Source: Cellulomonas sp. SLBN-39 (lineage in GTDB: Bacteria > Actinomycetota > Actinomycetes > Actinomycetales > Cellulomonadaceae). Taken from it: a stretch of DNA of 64,000 nucleotides. Location of the stretch: the NCBI RefSeq assembly GCF_006715865.1, contig NZ_VFOA01000001.1, positions 1 through 64,000 on the forward strand. The letters are read 5' to 3'. Below the pieces are notes generated by a model. It did no database searches, was not told where the DNA came from, and saw only the letters and a program-made list of their open reading frames with translations. Shown piece by piece: positions 51,644-60,145 of the stretch; the stretch's first letter is position 1, and every line of letters begins with the position of its first letter. The translations under genes and the position numbers were made by a program.

Positions 51644-53140
51644 TCAGCGCCCCGCCGCCTCCAGGAGGCGCAGCCACACCTCGCTGACCGTCGGGTACGC
51701 CGGGACCGCGTGCCAGAGCCGGTCGAGGGGCACCTCCCCGACCACCGCGACGGTCGCCGCGTGCAGCATCTCCGCCACGTCCGGACCGACGAACGTCGCC
51801 CCCACGAGCACGTCACGCTCCCGGTCGACCAGCACCTGCGCGCGGCCGCGGTAGGCGGGGTCGGTCACGGACGCGCCCGCGACGTCACCGATCTCGTAGC
51901 CGACGACGTCGACGTCGACACCCGCGCGCGCCGCCTCCTCCTGCGTCATCCCGACCCACGCCACCTGCGGACGGCCGAACACCACCTGCGGGACCGCCGC
52001 GACGTCGGCCGTCGCCCGGAACCGGCTCCACGCACCGGCCCCCTCCTCGGCCTCGCGCGTCACGCCCCGCGGCACGCGCGCGGCGTCCACCGGCTTCCCG
52101 CCCCGCGCGGCGAACCGGGCCGCGATCACGTCGCCGACGACCCGGGCGTCGTACTTGCCCTGGTGGGTCGTGGCGGTCCGGCCCGTGACGTCGCCGGCCG
52201 CGAAGAGCCAGCCACCCGGCACGCCCTGCACCTGCAGCGCGTCGTCGACCTCCACCGGCTCCCCCGGGACGAGCCCGACGTGCTCGACGCCGAGGTCGTC
52301 GCTGCGCGGCCGACGTCCGGTCGCGACGAGCACCTCGTCGGCGACGACCTCCCGCGGCGCGACCGCACCCTCCCCCGGTCCGCCGCGGTGCTCGACCCTC
52401 AGCCGCACCTCGTCGCCGTGCCGCGCCGCCTGCGTCACCGAGGCACCGGTCGACACCCGCACACCCCGGTCCACCAGCGCGGCCAGCACCGCCTCGCCCG
52501 CGAAGGGCTCCGCACGGGGCAGCAGCCGGTCGCCGCGCACCAGCACCTCGACCTGCGCACCGAGGTCCGCGTACGCCGTGGCCATCTCCACGGCCACGAC
52601 CCCGCCGCCCACGACGGCCAGCCGCGCCGGCACCTGCTGCGCCGAGGTCGCCTCCCGGCTGGTCCACGGGCGGACGTCCGCGAAGGCGTCGGGCACCACG
52701 GCCGACGAGCCGGTGGCCAGCACCACCGCGCAGCGCGCGACGACCCGGACGTCGCCCGCCGGGCCGGTGACCTGCAGCTCGCGCTCGCCCGTGAGGCGGG
52801 CGTGCCCCCGCAGCAGCGTCAGACCGGCGCCCTCCACCCAGGCCACCTGGCCGGAGTCGTCCCAGTGCGCGGCGACCTCGTCGCGCCGGGCCAGCACGGC
52901 CGCCACGTCGAGGCCCTCCACGCCGCGCACGCCCGGCACGGCCCGCGCCGCGGCGAGCACGTCTCCCGGCCGCAGCATCGCCTTGGACGGCATGCACGCC
53001 CAGTACGAGCACTCCCCGCCGACGAGCTCGGCGTCGACGAGCGCCACGTCCAGCCCCGTCCGCGAGGCCCGGTCGGCGACGTTCTCGCCCACCGCCCCCG
53101 CTCCCACCACGACCACGTCGTACTCCTGCACCGGCTGCAC
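51644..53140 (-). CDS. FAD-dependent pyridine nucleotide-disulfide oxidoreductase
   Basis: This 498-residue class I flavoprotein has FAD loop VVVVGAGAVGENVADRAS near residue 9, the redox pair C44-x4-C49 in GGECSYWACMPSKAM, the NAD(P) loop AVVGGGVVAVEMATAYADLG, the GDVTGR motif that closes FAD binding, and a dimerisation domain. Where glutathione and lipoyl reductases carry the His-Glu pair near the C-terminus it has HAVPAYPTVSEVW, with the histidine and glutamate kept. It could be a mycothione or mercuric reductase-like enzyme; the sequence alone does not decide. The GTG at 53140 has GGAGG 6 bp upstream. Confidence 0.85.
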   Translation of the reverse strand: MQPVQEYDVVVVGAGAVGENVADRASRTGLDVALVDAELVGGECSYWACMPSKAMLRPGDVLAAARAVPGVRGVEGLDVAAVLARRDEVAAHWDDSGQVAWVEGAGLTLLRGHARLTGERELQVTGPAGDVRVVARCAVVLATGSSAVVPDAFADVRPWTSREATSAQQVPARLAVVGGGVVAVEMATAYADLGAQVEVLVRGDRLLPRAEPFAGEAVLAALVDRGVRVSTGASVTQAARHGDEVRLRVEHRGGPGEGAVAPREVVADEVLVATGRRPRSDDLGVEHVGLVPGEPVEVDDALQVQGVPGGWLFAAGDVTGRTATTHQGKYDARVVGDVIAARFAARGGKPVDAARVPRGVTREAEEGAGAWSRFRATADVAAVPQVVFGRPQVAWVGMTQEEAARAGVDVDVVGYEIGDVAGASVTDPAYRGRAQVLVDRERDVLVGATFVGPDVAEMLHAATVAVVGEVPLDRLWHAVPAYPTVSEVWLRLLEAAGR

Positions 53141-53258
53141 AGCCCACCTCCGTCGTCCGTCGCGTCCGACCATCGTGGCGCGGCGGGTGCGTCGGCGCTG
53201 GCCGACGGGCGCGCGCGCTCGAGGACGGGGCGCGCTGGCCCGATGGTCGGCGGGAACG

Positions 53259-53295
53259 ACGAAGCCCCCCGTCCGGAACGGACGGAGGGCTTCGT
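53259..53295 (-). terminator. intrinsic terminator after tRNA-Lys
   Basis: Bases 53259-53267 pair with 53287-53295, and after one mismatch 53269-53274 pair with 53280-53285. It stands 6 bp past the 3' end of tRNA-Lys on the minus strand. Confidence 0.75.
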
Positions 53296-53301
53296 GCGCT
53301 G

Positions 53302-53374
<73 letters not shown>

Positions 53375-53458
53375 GCGGCTGGAAGAGGTTAGCAGCCCGC
53401 GGACGGCAGATGCGAACCGGAGTCCCGCCGACGGCCAGGTTGTGAAGAAGGCCACAGA

Positions 53459-53800
53459 TCAGGGCCGCACGGGCACCTCGGGATCCTCGCCGTCGTCGGT
53501 CGGGTCGCGCGGCGGGGGCCCCGCCGGGCCCGGACCCCACCAGGGCGTCGCGGGCAGCCCCTCCTCGTCGGCGAGCTCGGCCGACGCCACGACCGGCGCG
53601 ACCAGGTCGACCAGGAGCGTGAGCGGCACGTGCTCGGCGAGCAGCCCCTCGGCCCGCCGGGCCACGTCCTCGACCAGCGGCCCGTCGGGCGCGTCATCGG
53701 CAGCCCTCTCGACGGCGCCGTCGGCGTCGCCGGCAGGGGGCGGAGACCCGGTCGTCCCCTCGGGCGCACCGAGGCCGGGCGACGGCTGCACGTCAGGCAC
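53459..53800 (-). CDS. hypothetical protein, 113 residues
   Basis: I do not recognise this protein. It has a Pro/Gly/Ala/Asp-rich disordered N-terminal third, a short helical middle (VEDVARRAEGLLAEHVPLTLLVDLVAPVV), and a Pro/Asp-rich end. It has no signal peptide or membrane segment. The start GTG lacks a strong ribosome binding site. It lies between the GroES-like gene and tRNA-Lys on the same strand, and could also be a chance frame, though the helical middle argues for a real gene. Confidence 0.5.
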   Translation of the reverse strand: MPDVQPSPGLGAPEGTTGSPPPAGDADGAVERAADDAPDGPLVEDVARRAEGLLAEHVPLTLLVDLVAPVVASAELADEEGLPATPWWGPGPAGPPPRDPTDDGEDPEVPVRP

Positions 53801-53905
53801 GCGGCACCCCCGTGGTCGACGACCGGCGGACGGTCGCCCGCCCTCCCATCATGGCGCGCCGGCATGCCCGGGGTCGGGCGGCTCGCCCGACCGCCGGGCG
53901 GGCCG

Positions 53906-54247
53906 TCAGAGGTACAGGCCGGTGCCCTCGCCCGTGCTGCCGGGGGCGGCGACCGCGTGCACGTCCTTCTCCCGCAGCAGCAGGTACGTCCGGCCGGTGA
54001 GCTCGACCTCCGCACGGTCCTCGGGGTCGAAGAGCACCCGGTCGCCGAGCTCCACCTGGCGCACGTGCTGCCCGACCGCGACGACCTGCGCCCACGCCAG
54101 CCGCTTGCCCATGGCAGCGGTCGGCGGGATGAGGATCCCCGCGGACGATCGCCGCTCGGCGTGCTCCGCGTCGAGCGCGACGAGGAGGCGGTCGTTGAGC
54201 ATGCGGATGGGCAGGTCGCCGGGCGGCGGGGTGGTCGGAGCGCTCAC
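53906..54247 (-). CDS. GroES-like co-chaperonin family protein
   Basis: This 113-residue Cpn10-fold protein has the roll motif LNDRLLVALDAEHAERRSSAGILIPPTAAMGKRLAWAQVVAVG and VELGDRVLFDPED. It is a second, divergent GroES-type protein: the usual mobile-loop sequence is replaced, and the real groES normally lies beside groEL, absent here. The GTG start has a -10-like TACGGT 7 bp upstream. It is divergent from the peroxiredoxin gene. Its role may not involve GroEL. Confidence 0.8.
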   Translation of the reverse strand: MSAPTTPPPGDLPIRMLNDRLLVALDAEHAERRSSAGILIPPTAAMGKRLAWAQVVAVGQHVRQVELGDRVLFDPEDRAEVELTGRTYLLLREKDVHAVAAPGSTGEGTGLYL

Positions 54248-54319
54248 GCCGCCGACCGTACCCCGCCGACGTAGGGTGGCCGGCGTCGTCGTCCACACCT
54301 GAGCACCCGAGGAGATCCC

Positions 54320-54787
54320 GTGCCCCGCCTCGCCGTCGGTGACCCCGCCCCCGCCCTGACCCTGCCGACCGCCGACGGCGGCACGGTCGACCTGGCCGAC
54401 CTGCGCGGCCGCTCGGTCGTCGTGTACTTCTACCCCGCCGCAGGCACCCCGGGGTGCACCAAGCAGGCGTGCGACTTCCGCGACTCCCTGGCCTCGCTGC
54501 AGGGCGCGGGGTACGCGGTGGTCGGGGTCTCGCCGGACCCGGTGGACAAGCTCGCGGCGTTCGCGCAGGCCGAGCAGCTGACGTTCCCGCTCGCCTCGGA
54601 CCCGGAGCGCACCACCCTGGAGGCGTGGGGCGCCTGGGGCGAGAAGACGATGTACGGGCGCACCGTGACCGGCGTGATCCGCTCGACCGTCGTCGTCGAC
54701 CCCGAGGGCGTCGTGTCCCTCGCGCAGTACAACGTGCGCGCCACGGGGCACGTCGCCAAGCTGCGCCGCGACCTCGGGATCGACTGA
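54320..54787 (+). CDS. bcp: thioredoxin-dependent thiol peroxidase (Bcp/PrxQ)
   Basis: This 155-residue peroxiredoxin reduces hydrogen peroxide and organic peroxides with electrons from thioredoxin. The peroxidatic cysteine is C46 in YFYPAAGTPGCTKQAC and the resolving cysteine C51 lies five residues later, the usual Bcp layout. The GTG start has GAGGAGA upstream. The thioredoxin gene in this window at 58417 is a possible partner. Confidence 0.93.
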   Translation: MPRLAVGDPAPALTLPTADGGTVDLADLRGRSVVVYFYPAAGTPGCTKQACDFRDSLASLQGAGYAVVGVSPDPVDKLAAFAQAEQLTFPLASDPERTTLEAWGAWGEKTMYGRTVTGVIRSTVVVDPEGVVSLAQYNVRATGHVAKLRRDLGID

Positions 54788-54854
54788 CCGCACCCGCCCC
54801 GCCCCCGCTGGCGCAGCGGCGCCCGCGGGTGCCGCTGTGCCAGACTCGGCGCGC

Positions 54855-54937
54855 GCGGGAGTGGTGAAACGGCAGCCACGCCAGGTTTAGGTCCTGGTGC
54901 CCGAGAGGGCGTGCGGGTTCGACTCCCGTCTCCCGCA
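54855..54937 (+). tRNA. tRNA-Leu (anticodon TAG)
   Basis: This is an 83-base gene with acceptor GCGGGAG/CTCCCGC, anticodon stem CCAGG/CCTGG, loop TTTAGGT with anticodon TAG, a long variable arm (TGCCCGAGAGGGCGT) as in all tRNA-Leu, and T arm GCGGG/CCCGT. CCA is encoded at 54938-54940. Confidence 0.95.
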
Positions 54938-55024
54938 CCACGGACCAGCAGCACGGTTGACCAGCAGCACGGCGGCCACGGCACCCCGGGGTGTCGCGGC
55001 CGCCGTGCGTCGTGGTGCGGCGCG

Positions 55025-58000
55025 TCAGCGCATCGGCAGCACCACCCGGGAGGTGGCGGTGCCGACGGCGGTCGTGCCGGTGCCGATCGCGTTCCAGAGC
55101 GCCACGCGCACCGTGCCGCCGCGCAGGTCGCCGAGCGTGCCGGTGGCGCGCTCGAGGCCGACGGACGACGTGTAGCGCTCGTACCCCGGCACCGGGTCGG
55201 TGGCGAAGTACCGGTAGACCTCGACGCGGTCCCACGTCCCGTCACCGGTGAGGTCGTACGACACCTGCAGGCGGGTGCCGTTGCCGACCACCGTGCCGGC
55301 GTCGAGCGCGACGTCGAACGTCGTGGCGGCGCCCGTCGCGGTGCCGGTGAGCCCGCTCGCGGTGAGCACGAGCGCCCCCGCGGGCTCGGTGGCCGTGTCG
55401 ACGCCACGTGCCGCCGGGACCGTGAGCGTCGCGGGCGACGTCACCGGCGTGGTCACGAGGCGACCGTCACCGCCGAACGCGAACGTGAAGCCGCTCGTGG
55501 GCGGCGCCGTCGGGGTCGGCGTGGGCGTCGGCGTGACGGTTGGCGTCGGCGTCGGGGTCGGCGTGGGCGTCGGCGTGGCAGTCGGCGTGGGCGTCTCCGT
55601 CGGCGTGGGGGTCGGTGTCGTCGTCGGGCCGCCCGGCGCGCCGCCCCCGCTCCACGTGTACGCACCCGTCGTGGCGGTGCGGCCGGCGGCCACCCGCAGC
55701 GTGGTGCCGTCCGAGAACGTCACCGTGCGGGCCGCGCCCGTCGGGTTCGACGCGACGTAGGTGCGGCGTCCGTCGCGGACGAACACCGCGGACAGCGGGT
55801 CGTCCCCGTGCACGGTCGCGTCCACGGTCCCCAGGGCGGCGAGGTTGGCCACCCAGTGGAAGGTGTGCGCGCGGGACTCGCCCTCCTCGACCGGGTAGCC
55901 CGGCTGGGCACGCAGCAGCTGCAGGGCCCGCGGGCCGTCGCCGAGCGCCAGGTAGCTCCACAGGATGTCCTGCCAGACGGTGGGCGGGCCGCCGTTGGCC
56001 TGCTCCAGCTCGGCGTAGTTGGACCGCACGTCCGCCGGACGCAGGCCGAGGTACAGGTGGGAGCCGGTGATGGGCAGGGTGTTGATGCCCTGGATCATCT
56101 CCGCCTCGCCGCTGAACCACGTGGCGTAGGCCCCGCCGTCGCCCCAGATCATCCCGACCGTGGTGTGGCCGAACCCGTCGGGGATCGCCCCCGCCCGGTC
56201 GAACCAGTACTCCTGGATGGCGGCGGCCTGCGTGGCGTACAGGTACGCGCCCGCGTCACGGACGGCCCGGTCGCCCGTGGCCTCGCCCCACTGCACGAGG
56301 GCACCGGCGAAGTTCATGCCCTCCGAGCTGGACTCCTGGTTGTTGCCGGCGGCGAAGGCGCCGTGGCCCGACGCCCAGTCGTGACCGGCGTACACGTCGA
56401 AGTCCCGCATGTACGGGAACAGCTCGTCGTCGCGGTCGTAGCCGTTGGCGTCACGGACGAGCAGGTCGACCATGCCGCCGTAGCGGGCGTCGGACGCCCA
56501 CTGCGGGTCGAACCGGGCCAGGGTCGCGGCGGCCGCGACGAAGTACCCGTAGTGGAAGTGGTGGTCGTTGAGCTCGGTGTCGGAGCCGTACGACCCCGGG
56601 TAGCCGATGAGGGTCCCCCAGCGCTCGTCGTACGCGAAGACCTGACCGGTCTTGCCCGGGGTCGCCGTGAACCAGTCGGTCAGGGTGGTGCGCACGCGCG
56701 CCAGGATGCGGTCGCGCAGGTCGGTGCGGCCCAGCTGGTCGGCGATCTCGACGAGCCGCGTCGCGCGTCCCAGGGCCTTGCCGGTCCAGTACGTGTCCGC
56801 GCGCAGGATGGGCAGCGGGTCGGCCGCGGCCTCCTCGAGCAGCTGCTCCAGGCGGGTGCGGTCGGCGCCGGAGGACGTCGCGACGGCCGGCACCTCGTGC
56901 AGCACCCCGGTGAACGGCGTCGCCGTGGTCACCGAGCGCGTGCCCCGGTAGGCCGTCATGGCGCCGCGCGCCGACGGGTAGGTGGACCCGAGGGCGGTGC
57001 CACCGCCGGTCGCGGTCACGTACCGCTGCTGGTGGGGGTACAGCGCGACGACGGTGCCGTCGACGGTGCCCTGCAGGCGGCGCGTGGTCAGGCCGTAGGT
57101 GGTGCGCACGACGCCGGCGTCCTCGTCGTAGACGTAGTCGGCGCGGGTGCCCGTGACCTCGGCGAACGCGTACCGGCCGAGGTCGCGTGCCGCGGCCGTG
57201 CGGGCCGCGTCGTCGGAGCCCGGTCCGGTCGGCAGCGCGGCCACCGCGAGGTAGCCCTTGCCGGCGAGGGTCGAGCGGAGCGCGTTCGTCTCCCCCGTCC
57301 AGCGCGCACCCGCCGGGGCGTAGACGCCGTAGTCGTGCCCGTTGGCGGTCAGGCCGAGCCAGGGCCCGTCGCGCCACCAGACGCGCACCTCCTGCGACGA
57401 GCGCAGCAGCGCGTCGCCGCCGGCGACGTGGTACCAGCTGATCGGCAGGCCGTGGCCGATCGTGGCCGTGAGGGAGCGCGTCCCGTCCGACCACGACGGC
57501 GTGACCGTCCAGTCCGACCAGTCCGCGACCTTCACCGTCGGGGCGTCGAGGCCCGCGACCGTGACCCGCAGGTCCTCGGCGTACGTGTAGTGGAACTCCC
57601 CGATGCCGCCCGTGGTCCCCGACCGGGTCGCGGTGCGGGGCGTCGAGAGCCCGAGGCCGTCGGCCGTGGGCTGGTACGACACCGGGTGCGCGTGCAGCGG
57701 TGCGCTGAACCGGCAGTCGAGGCGCTTGTAGAGCAACGAGCTCCACCAGTCGTTGGTGGGCAGCGCCCCGTCGGGCGCGTCGGCGGTGAGCGCGCTGCGC
57801 GGGTCGGCCTCGACGGACGCGCAGCCCTCCGGCGTCGGTCCGACCGGCGTGGCCGCGTACGAGCCGGCGCCGACGGGCACGACCCCGTCGGCGGCGGCGG
57901 CCCCGGGGACGGCGACCGCGGCGAACGTCAGCGGCAGCGCCAGGGCCGCCAGCGCGGCGATGACGCGTGCGGTGCGCCGACGCGCCGGCCGGGACGACGC

Positions 58001-58075
58001 GGGTGGCGTGCCGGCCGGTGCGGTGCCGGTGGCGTCGGACGACCCGCGGGCGCGGGTGGGTGAGTGGTGTCGCAT
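55025..58075 (-). CDS. secreted GH81 endo-beta-1,3-glucanase with C-terminal beta domain
   Basis: This 1016-residue exported enzyme has a long N-terminus with an arginine cluster, a hydrophobic stretch and cleavage near residue 62 (GAAAADG). The catalytic region (about 70-815) carries GH81 blocks PTNDWWSSLLYKR, LNDHHFHYGYFVAAAA and AGNNQESSSEGMNFAGALVQWGEAT, which holds the catalytic glutamates. A Thr-Pro linker (818-856) joins a 160-residue C-terminal beta-rich domain that I do not recognise and that may bind carbohydrate. It should attack fungal-type beta-1,3-glucan. A LacI/CelR-like operator overlaps its promoter. Confidence 0.9.
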   Translation of the reverse strand: MRHHSPTRARGSSDATGTAPAGTPPASSRPARRRTARVIAALAALALPLTFAAVAVPGAAAADGVVPVGAGSYAATPVGPTPEGCASVEADPRSALTADAPDGALPTNDWWSSLLYKRLDCRFSAPLHAHPVSYQPTADGLGLSTPRTATRSGTTGGIGEFHYTYAEDLRVTVAGLDAPTVKVADWSDWTVTPSWSDGTRSLTATIGHGLPISWYHVAGGDALLRSSQEVRVWWRDGPWLGLTANGHDYGVYAPAGARWTGETNALRSTLAGKGYLAVAALPTGPGSDDAARTAAARDLGRYAFAEVTGTRADYVYDEDAGVVRTTYGLTTRRLQGTVDGTVVALYPHQQRYVTATGGGTALGSTYPSARGAMTAYRGTRSVTTATPFTGVLHEVPAVATSSGADRTRLEQLLEEAAADPLPILRADTYWTGKALGRATRLVEIADQLGRTDLRDRILARVRTTLTDWFTATPGKTGQVFAYDERWGTLIGYPGSYGSDTELNDHHFHYGYFVAAAATLARFDPQWASDARYGGMVDLLVRDANGYDRDDELFPYMRDFDVYAGHDWASGHGAFAAGNNQESSSEGMNFAGALVQWGEATGDRAVRDAGAYLYATQAAAIQEYWFDRAGAIPDGFGHTTVGMIWGDGGAYATWFSGEAEMIQGINTLPITGSHLYLGLRPADVRSNYAELEQANGGPPTVWQDILWSYLALGDGPRALQLLRAQPGYPVEEGESRAHTFHWVANLAALGTVDATVHGDDPLSAVFVRDGRRTYVASNPTGAARTVTFSDGTTLRVAAGRTATTGAYTWSGGGAPGGPTTTPTPTPTETPTPTATPTPTPTPTPTPTVTPTPTPTPTAPPTSGFTFAFGGDGRLVTTPVTSPATLTVPAARGVDTATEPAGALVLTASGLTGTATGAATTFDVALDAGTVVGNGTRLQVSYDLTGDGTWDRVEVYRYFATDPVPGYERYTSSVGLERATGTLGDLRGGTVRVALWNAIGTGTTAVGTATSRVVLPMR
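55508..55624. repeat. Thr-Pro linker repeat within the GH81 gene
   Basis: About 39 codons of alternating Thr and Pro, with occasional Ala, Glu or Val, form a degenerate 6-bp repeat (cggcgt/cggggt-type) on the plus strand. Such linkers join domains in cellulomonad secreted glycosidases. Confidence 0.9.
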
Positions 58076-58266
58076 GTGCTGTGCCCCCTCGGGCGCGCAC
58101 CAGCGGTCCGCACGGGTCCCCGCCCGCGCACCGCGAGGAGCGGTCGCGCGGACGTGCTGACCCGGCACGGGCATGCGGCCGGCACGCTGCCCCTGCTGCG
58201 ACGCGCCGCGTCGTTGCGGCGCACCGTGACCTGCCCCCCGCACGACCCCCGTTGGCCGCGCTGCGA

Positions 58267-58280
58267 TGAGAGCGATCTCA
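58267..58280. promoter_or_regulatory. LacI/CelR-type operator of the GH81 gene
   Basis: The 14-bp near-palindrome tgagagcgatctca has perfect 5-bp arms. It matches 11 of 14 positions of the CelR box known from actinobacterial cellulase genes (TGGGAGCGCTCCCA). It lies directly downstream of the -10 element on the minus strand, so a bound repressor would block transcription start. Confidence 0.65.
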
Positions 58281-58283
58281 CAC

Positions 58284-58313
58284 ACGGTAGGCACGGGTGA
58301 TCGCGCACGGCAA
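58284..58313 (-). promoter_or_regulatory. promoter of the GH81 gene
   Basis: On the minus strand a -35 TTGCCG (58308-58313) and a -10 TACCGT (58284-58289) are 18 bp apart. The predicted transcription start near 58277 falls inside the operator and leaves a 5' leader of about 200 bases in which I see no further element. Confidence 0.5.
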
Positions 58314-58360
58314 CCCGACAGGTCAGCGCGTCCCCCGGACGGACGCACCGGACCGGGACG

Positions 58361-58398
58361 ACGAGGCGCCCGCCACCGGCCGGTGACGGGCGCCTCGT
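58361..58398 (-). terminator. intrinsic terminator after trxA
   Basis: Bases 58361-58372 pair perfectly with 58387-58398 (12 bp), with an inner stem 58374-58379/58380-58385. It lies 18 bp after the trxA stop on the minus strand. Confidence 0.75.
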
Positions 58399-58416
58399 GC
58401 GTCGGGCGGGGGTCGG

Positions 58417-58788
58417 TCAGGCCGACGCGCCCTGCTTCGCGGCGATCTGCGCGCGCACGTCGTCCATGTCGAGCGCCTGGATGCCCTCGACGACCTTCGC
58501 CAGCGCCGGGCCGGGCAGAGCGCCGGCCTGGTTGAAGACGAGGACGCCGTCCCGGAACGCCATCAGCGTCGGGATCGCGGTGATCTGCAGCTCGGCGGCG
58601 AGCTGCTGCTCGGCCTCGGTGTCGACCTTCGCGTGGACGATCTGCGGGTTCTGCTCCGACGACGCCTCGAACACGGGCGCGAAGCTGCGGCACGGGCCGC
58701 ACCAGGACGCCCAGAAGTCGACGAGGACGATGTCGTTCTCCTCGATCGTCTGGCGGATCGTGTCGGCGGTCAGCGTGGTGGTGGCCAT
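58417..58788 (-). CDS. trxA: thioredoxin
   Basis: This 123-residue thioredoxin has active site W29-C30-G31-P32-C33 in VDFWASWCGPC and the cis-proline in AIPTLMAFRDG. It reduces disulfides in partner proteins such as peroxiredoxins. The C-terminus carries an extra 15 residues (LDMDDVRAQIAAKQG) beyond E. coli Trx. No thioredoxin reductase lies next to it. A strong terminator follows. Confidence 0.93.
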   Translation of the reverse strand: MATTTLTADTIRQTIEENDIVLVDFWASWCGPCRSFAPVFEASSEQNPQIVHAKVDTEAEQQLAAELQITAIPTLMAFRDGVLVFNQAGALPGPALAKVVEGIQALDMDDVRAQIAAKQGASA

Positions 58789-58901
58789 CGGTCTCCTCCT
58801 CGGGTGGTCCGGGGTGTGCAGCGTCGGTACCGGCCGGGGTATTCCCGCCCGTCGGCGGACGCCACGCGGCGGTCGGTTCGGCCACGGCGCGTCGGACGCG
58901 G

Positions 58902-58913
58902 TAGAACTGCACG
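58902..58913 (+). promoter_or_regulatory. leaderless -10 of the NUDIX-like gene
   Basis: TAGAAC at 58902-58907 is exactly 6 bp before the GTG at 58914. No ribosome binding site is seen. Confidence 0.4.
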
Positions 58914-59468
58914 GTGACCGCCTCCGCCGAGTACCCCGTCGGCCCCGAGCGACCCTCCGGCTGGCTCAGCCCGCAGGACATCGCCACCGCGCGCAGCCAG
59001 CTGCCGATCCTCTACGTCGACGCCGTCCCCGTGCGCGTCGACGAGTCCGGCGACGTCGTGGCCGTCGGGCTGCTGCTGCGCGTGACGCCCGAGGGCGTGA
59101 TGTCCCGGGCGCTGGTCTCGGGCCGCGTCATGCACCACGAGCGGGTGCGCGACGCGCTGCTGCGGCACATCGAGAAGGACCTCGGGCCGATGGCCCTGCC
59201 GATGGTCCCGCCGTCGCCGCAGCCCTTCACGGTCGCCGAGTACTTCCCGACCCCCGGCGTCACCCCGTACCACGACCCCCGCCAGCACGCGGTGTCGCTG
59301 GCGTACGTCGTGCCCGTCGCCGGGGACTGCCGCCCGCAGCAGGACGCCCTGGACCTGGCCTGGCTGACGCCCGAGGAGGCGTGCACCGAGGCCGTGCAGG
59401 TCGAGATGAACGGCGGCCAGGGTCTGCTCCTGCGTCAGGCGATGGCGTGGGTGGGCCGCCTGCCGTGA
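58914..59468 (+). CDS. NUDIX hydrolase-like protein (DUF4916 family)
   Basis: This 184-residue protein matches the actinobacterial DUF4916/NUDIX-like family: WLSPQDIATARSQLPILYVDAVPVRVDESG, LLLRVTPEGVMSRALVSGRVMHHERVRDALLRHIEKDLGP. The usual NUDIX box (GX5EX7REUXEEXGU) is degenerate here, so hydrolase activity is doubtful. The end WLTPEEACTE...GGQGLLLRQAMAWVG is typical of the family. Its stop overlaps the start of the next gene (GTGA). Confidence 0.75.
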   Translation: MTASAEYPVGPERPSGWLSPQDIATARSQLPILYVDAVPVRVDESGDVVAVGLLLRVTPEGVMSRALVSGRVMHHERVRDALLRHIEKDLGPMALPMVPPSPQPFTVAEYFPTPGVTPYHDPRQHAVSLAYVVPVAGDCRPQQDALDLAWLTPEEACTEAVQVEMNGGQGLLLRQAMAWVGRLP

Positions 59469-60121
59469 GCACGGCGGCCGCGGTCCCGGTCACGGTCGCC
59501 CGTGCCCTGCACGGACTCGTGGCCGCGGCCGCCGGCTGGGGCGTGGGGCGCGAGGTCGCCCGCCTGCTCGTCGAGGGCGCGGGCGACGCGGGCTCGGTGC
59601 TGGAGCGGTGGGTGCGGCTGTTCAGCTACTTCACGATCTGGTCGAACGTGCTGGTGCTGGCCGTGTCGCTGCTCCTCGTGGTGCGACCCCGGCACGACGG
59701 ACCGGTGTTCCGGGTCCTGCGGCTGGACTCCGTGCTGTGCATCGTGGTGACCTTCGCCGTCTACCACACGGTCCTCACCGGGCAGGTTGAGCTGACGCCG
59801 TCGGGTGCGCTGACCAACCTGCTGCTGCACACCGCCGTCCCGGTGGGCGCGGTGCTCGCGTGGCTGCTGGCCGGGCCCCGGCCGCGCACCGACCGGTGGA
59901 CGCCGGCGTGGGCGCTGGTGCTGCCGGCCGTGTGGCTGGCGTGGACGTTCGTCCGGGGCCACGTCGTGGGCTGGTACCCGTACCCGTTCGTCGACGTCAC
60001 GCAGATCGGCCTGGGCGCCGCGCTCGGCAACGGTGCGGCCGTCCTCGTCGGCGGTGCGCTGCTGGGCGTCGCCGTGGCCTGGCTCGAGCGGCGGCTGCCG
60101 GCGGGCCCCGCACCGGCCTGA
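59465..60121 (+). CDS. Pr6Pr (FAR-17a/AIG1-like) membrane protein
   Basis: This 218-residue polytopic protein has six predicted membrane segments. FSYFTIWSNVLVLAVSLLLVV, LLHTAVPVGAVLAWLL and WYPYPFVDVTQIGLG are typical of the Pr6Pr/FAR-17a family, whose eukaryotic members include fatty-acid ester hydrolases with Thr/His active sites. The conserved threonine and histidine are present. The bacterial role is unknown. Its GTG start overlaps the stop of the NUDIX-like gene. Confidence 0.8.
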   Translation: MSTAAAVPVTVARALHGLVAAAAGWGVGREVARLLVEGAGDAGSVLERWVRLFSYFTIWSNVLVLAVSLLLVVRPRHDGPVFRVLRLDSVLCIVVTFAVYHTVLTGQVELTPSGALTNLLLHTAVPVGAVLAWLLAGPRPRTDRWTPAWALVLPAVWLAWTFVRGHVVGWYPYPFVDVTQIGLGAALGNGAAVLVGGALLGVAVAWLERRLPAGPAPA

Positions 60122-60145
60122 GCGCCCGCCGCGCCGTCCCGTCGC

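Noticed and set aside
53906..54247. This gene as the main groES
   Set aside because: No groEL is adjacent, and the mobile-loop sequence does not match; it was called a GroES-like protein.
55508..55624. Thr-Pro coding repeat as a non-coding minisatellite or a CRISPR
   Set aside because: It stays in frame within the GH81 gene and encodes a standard inter-domain linker.
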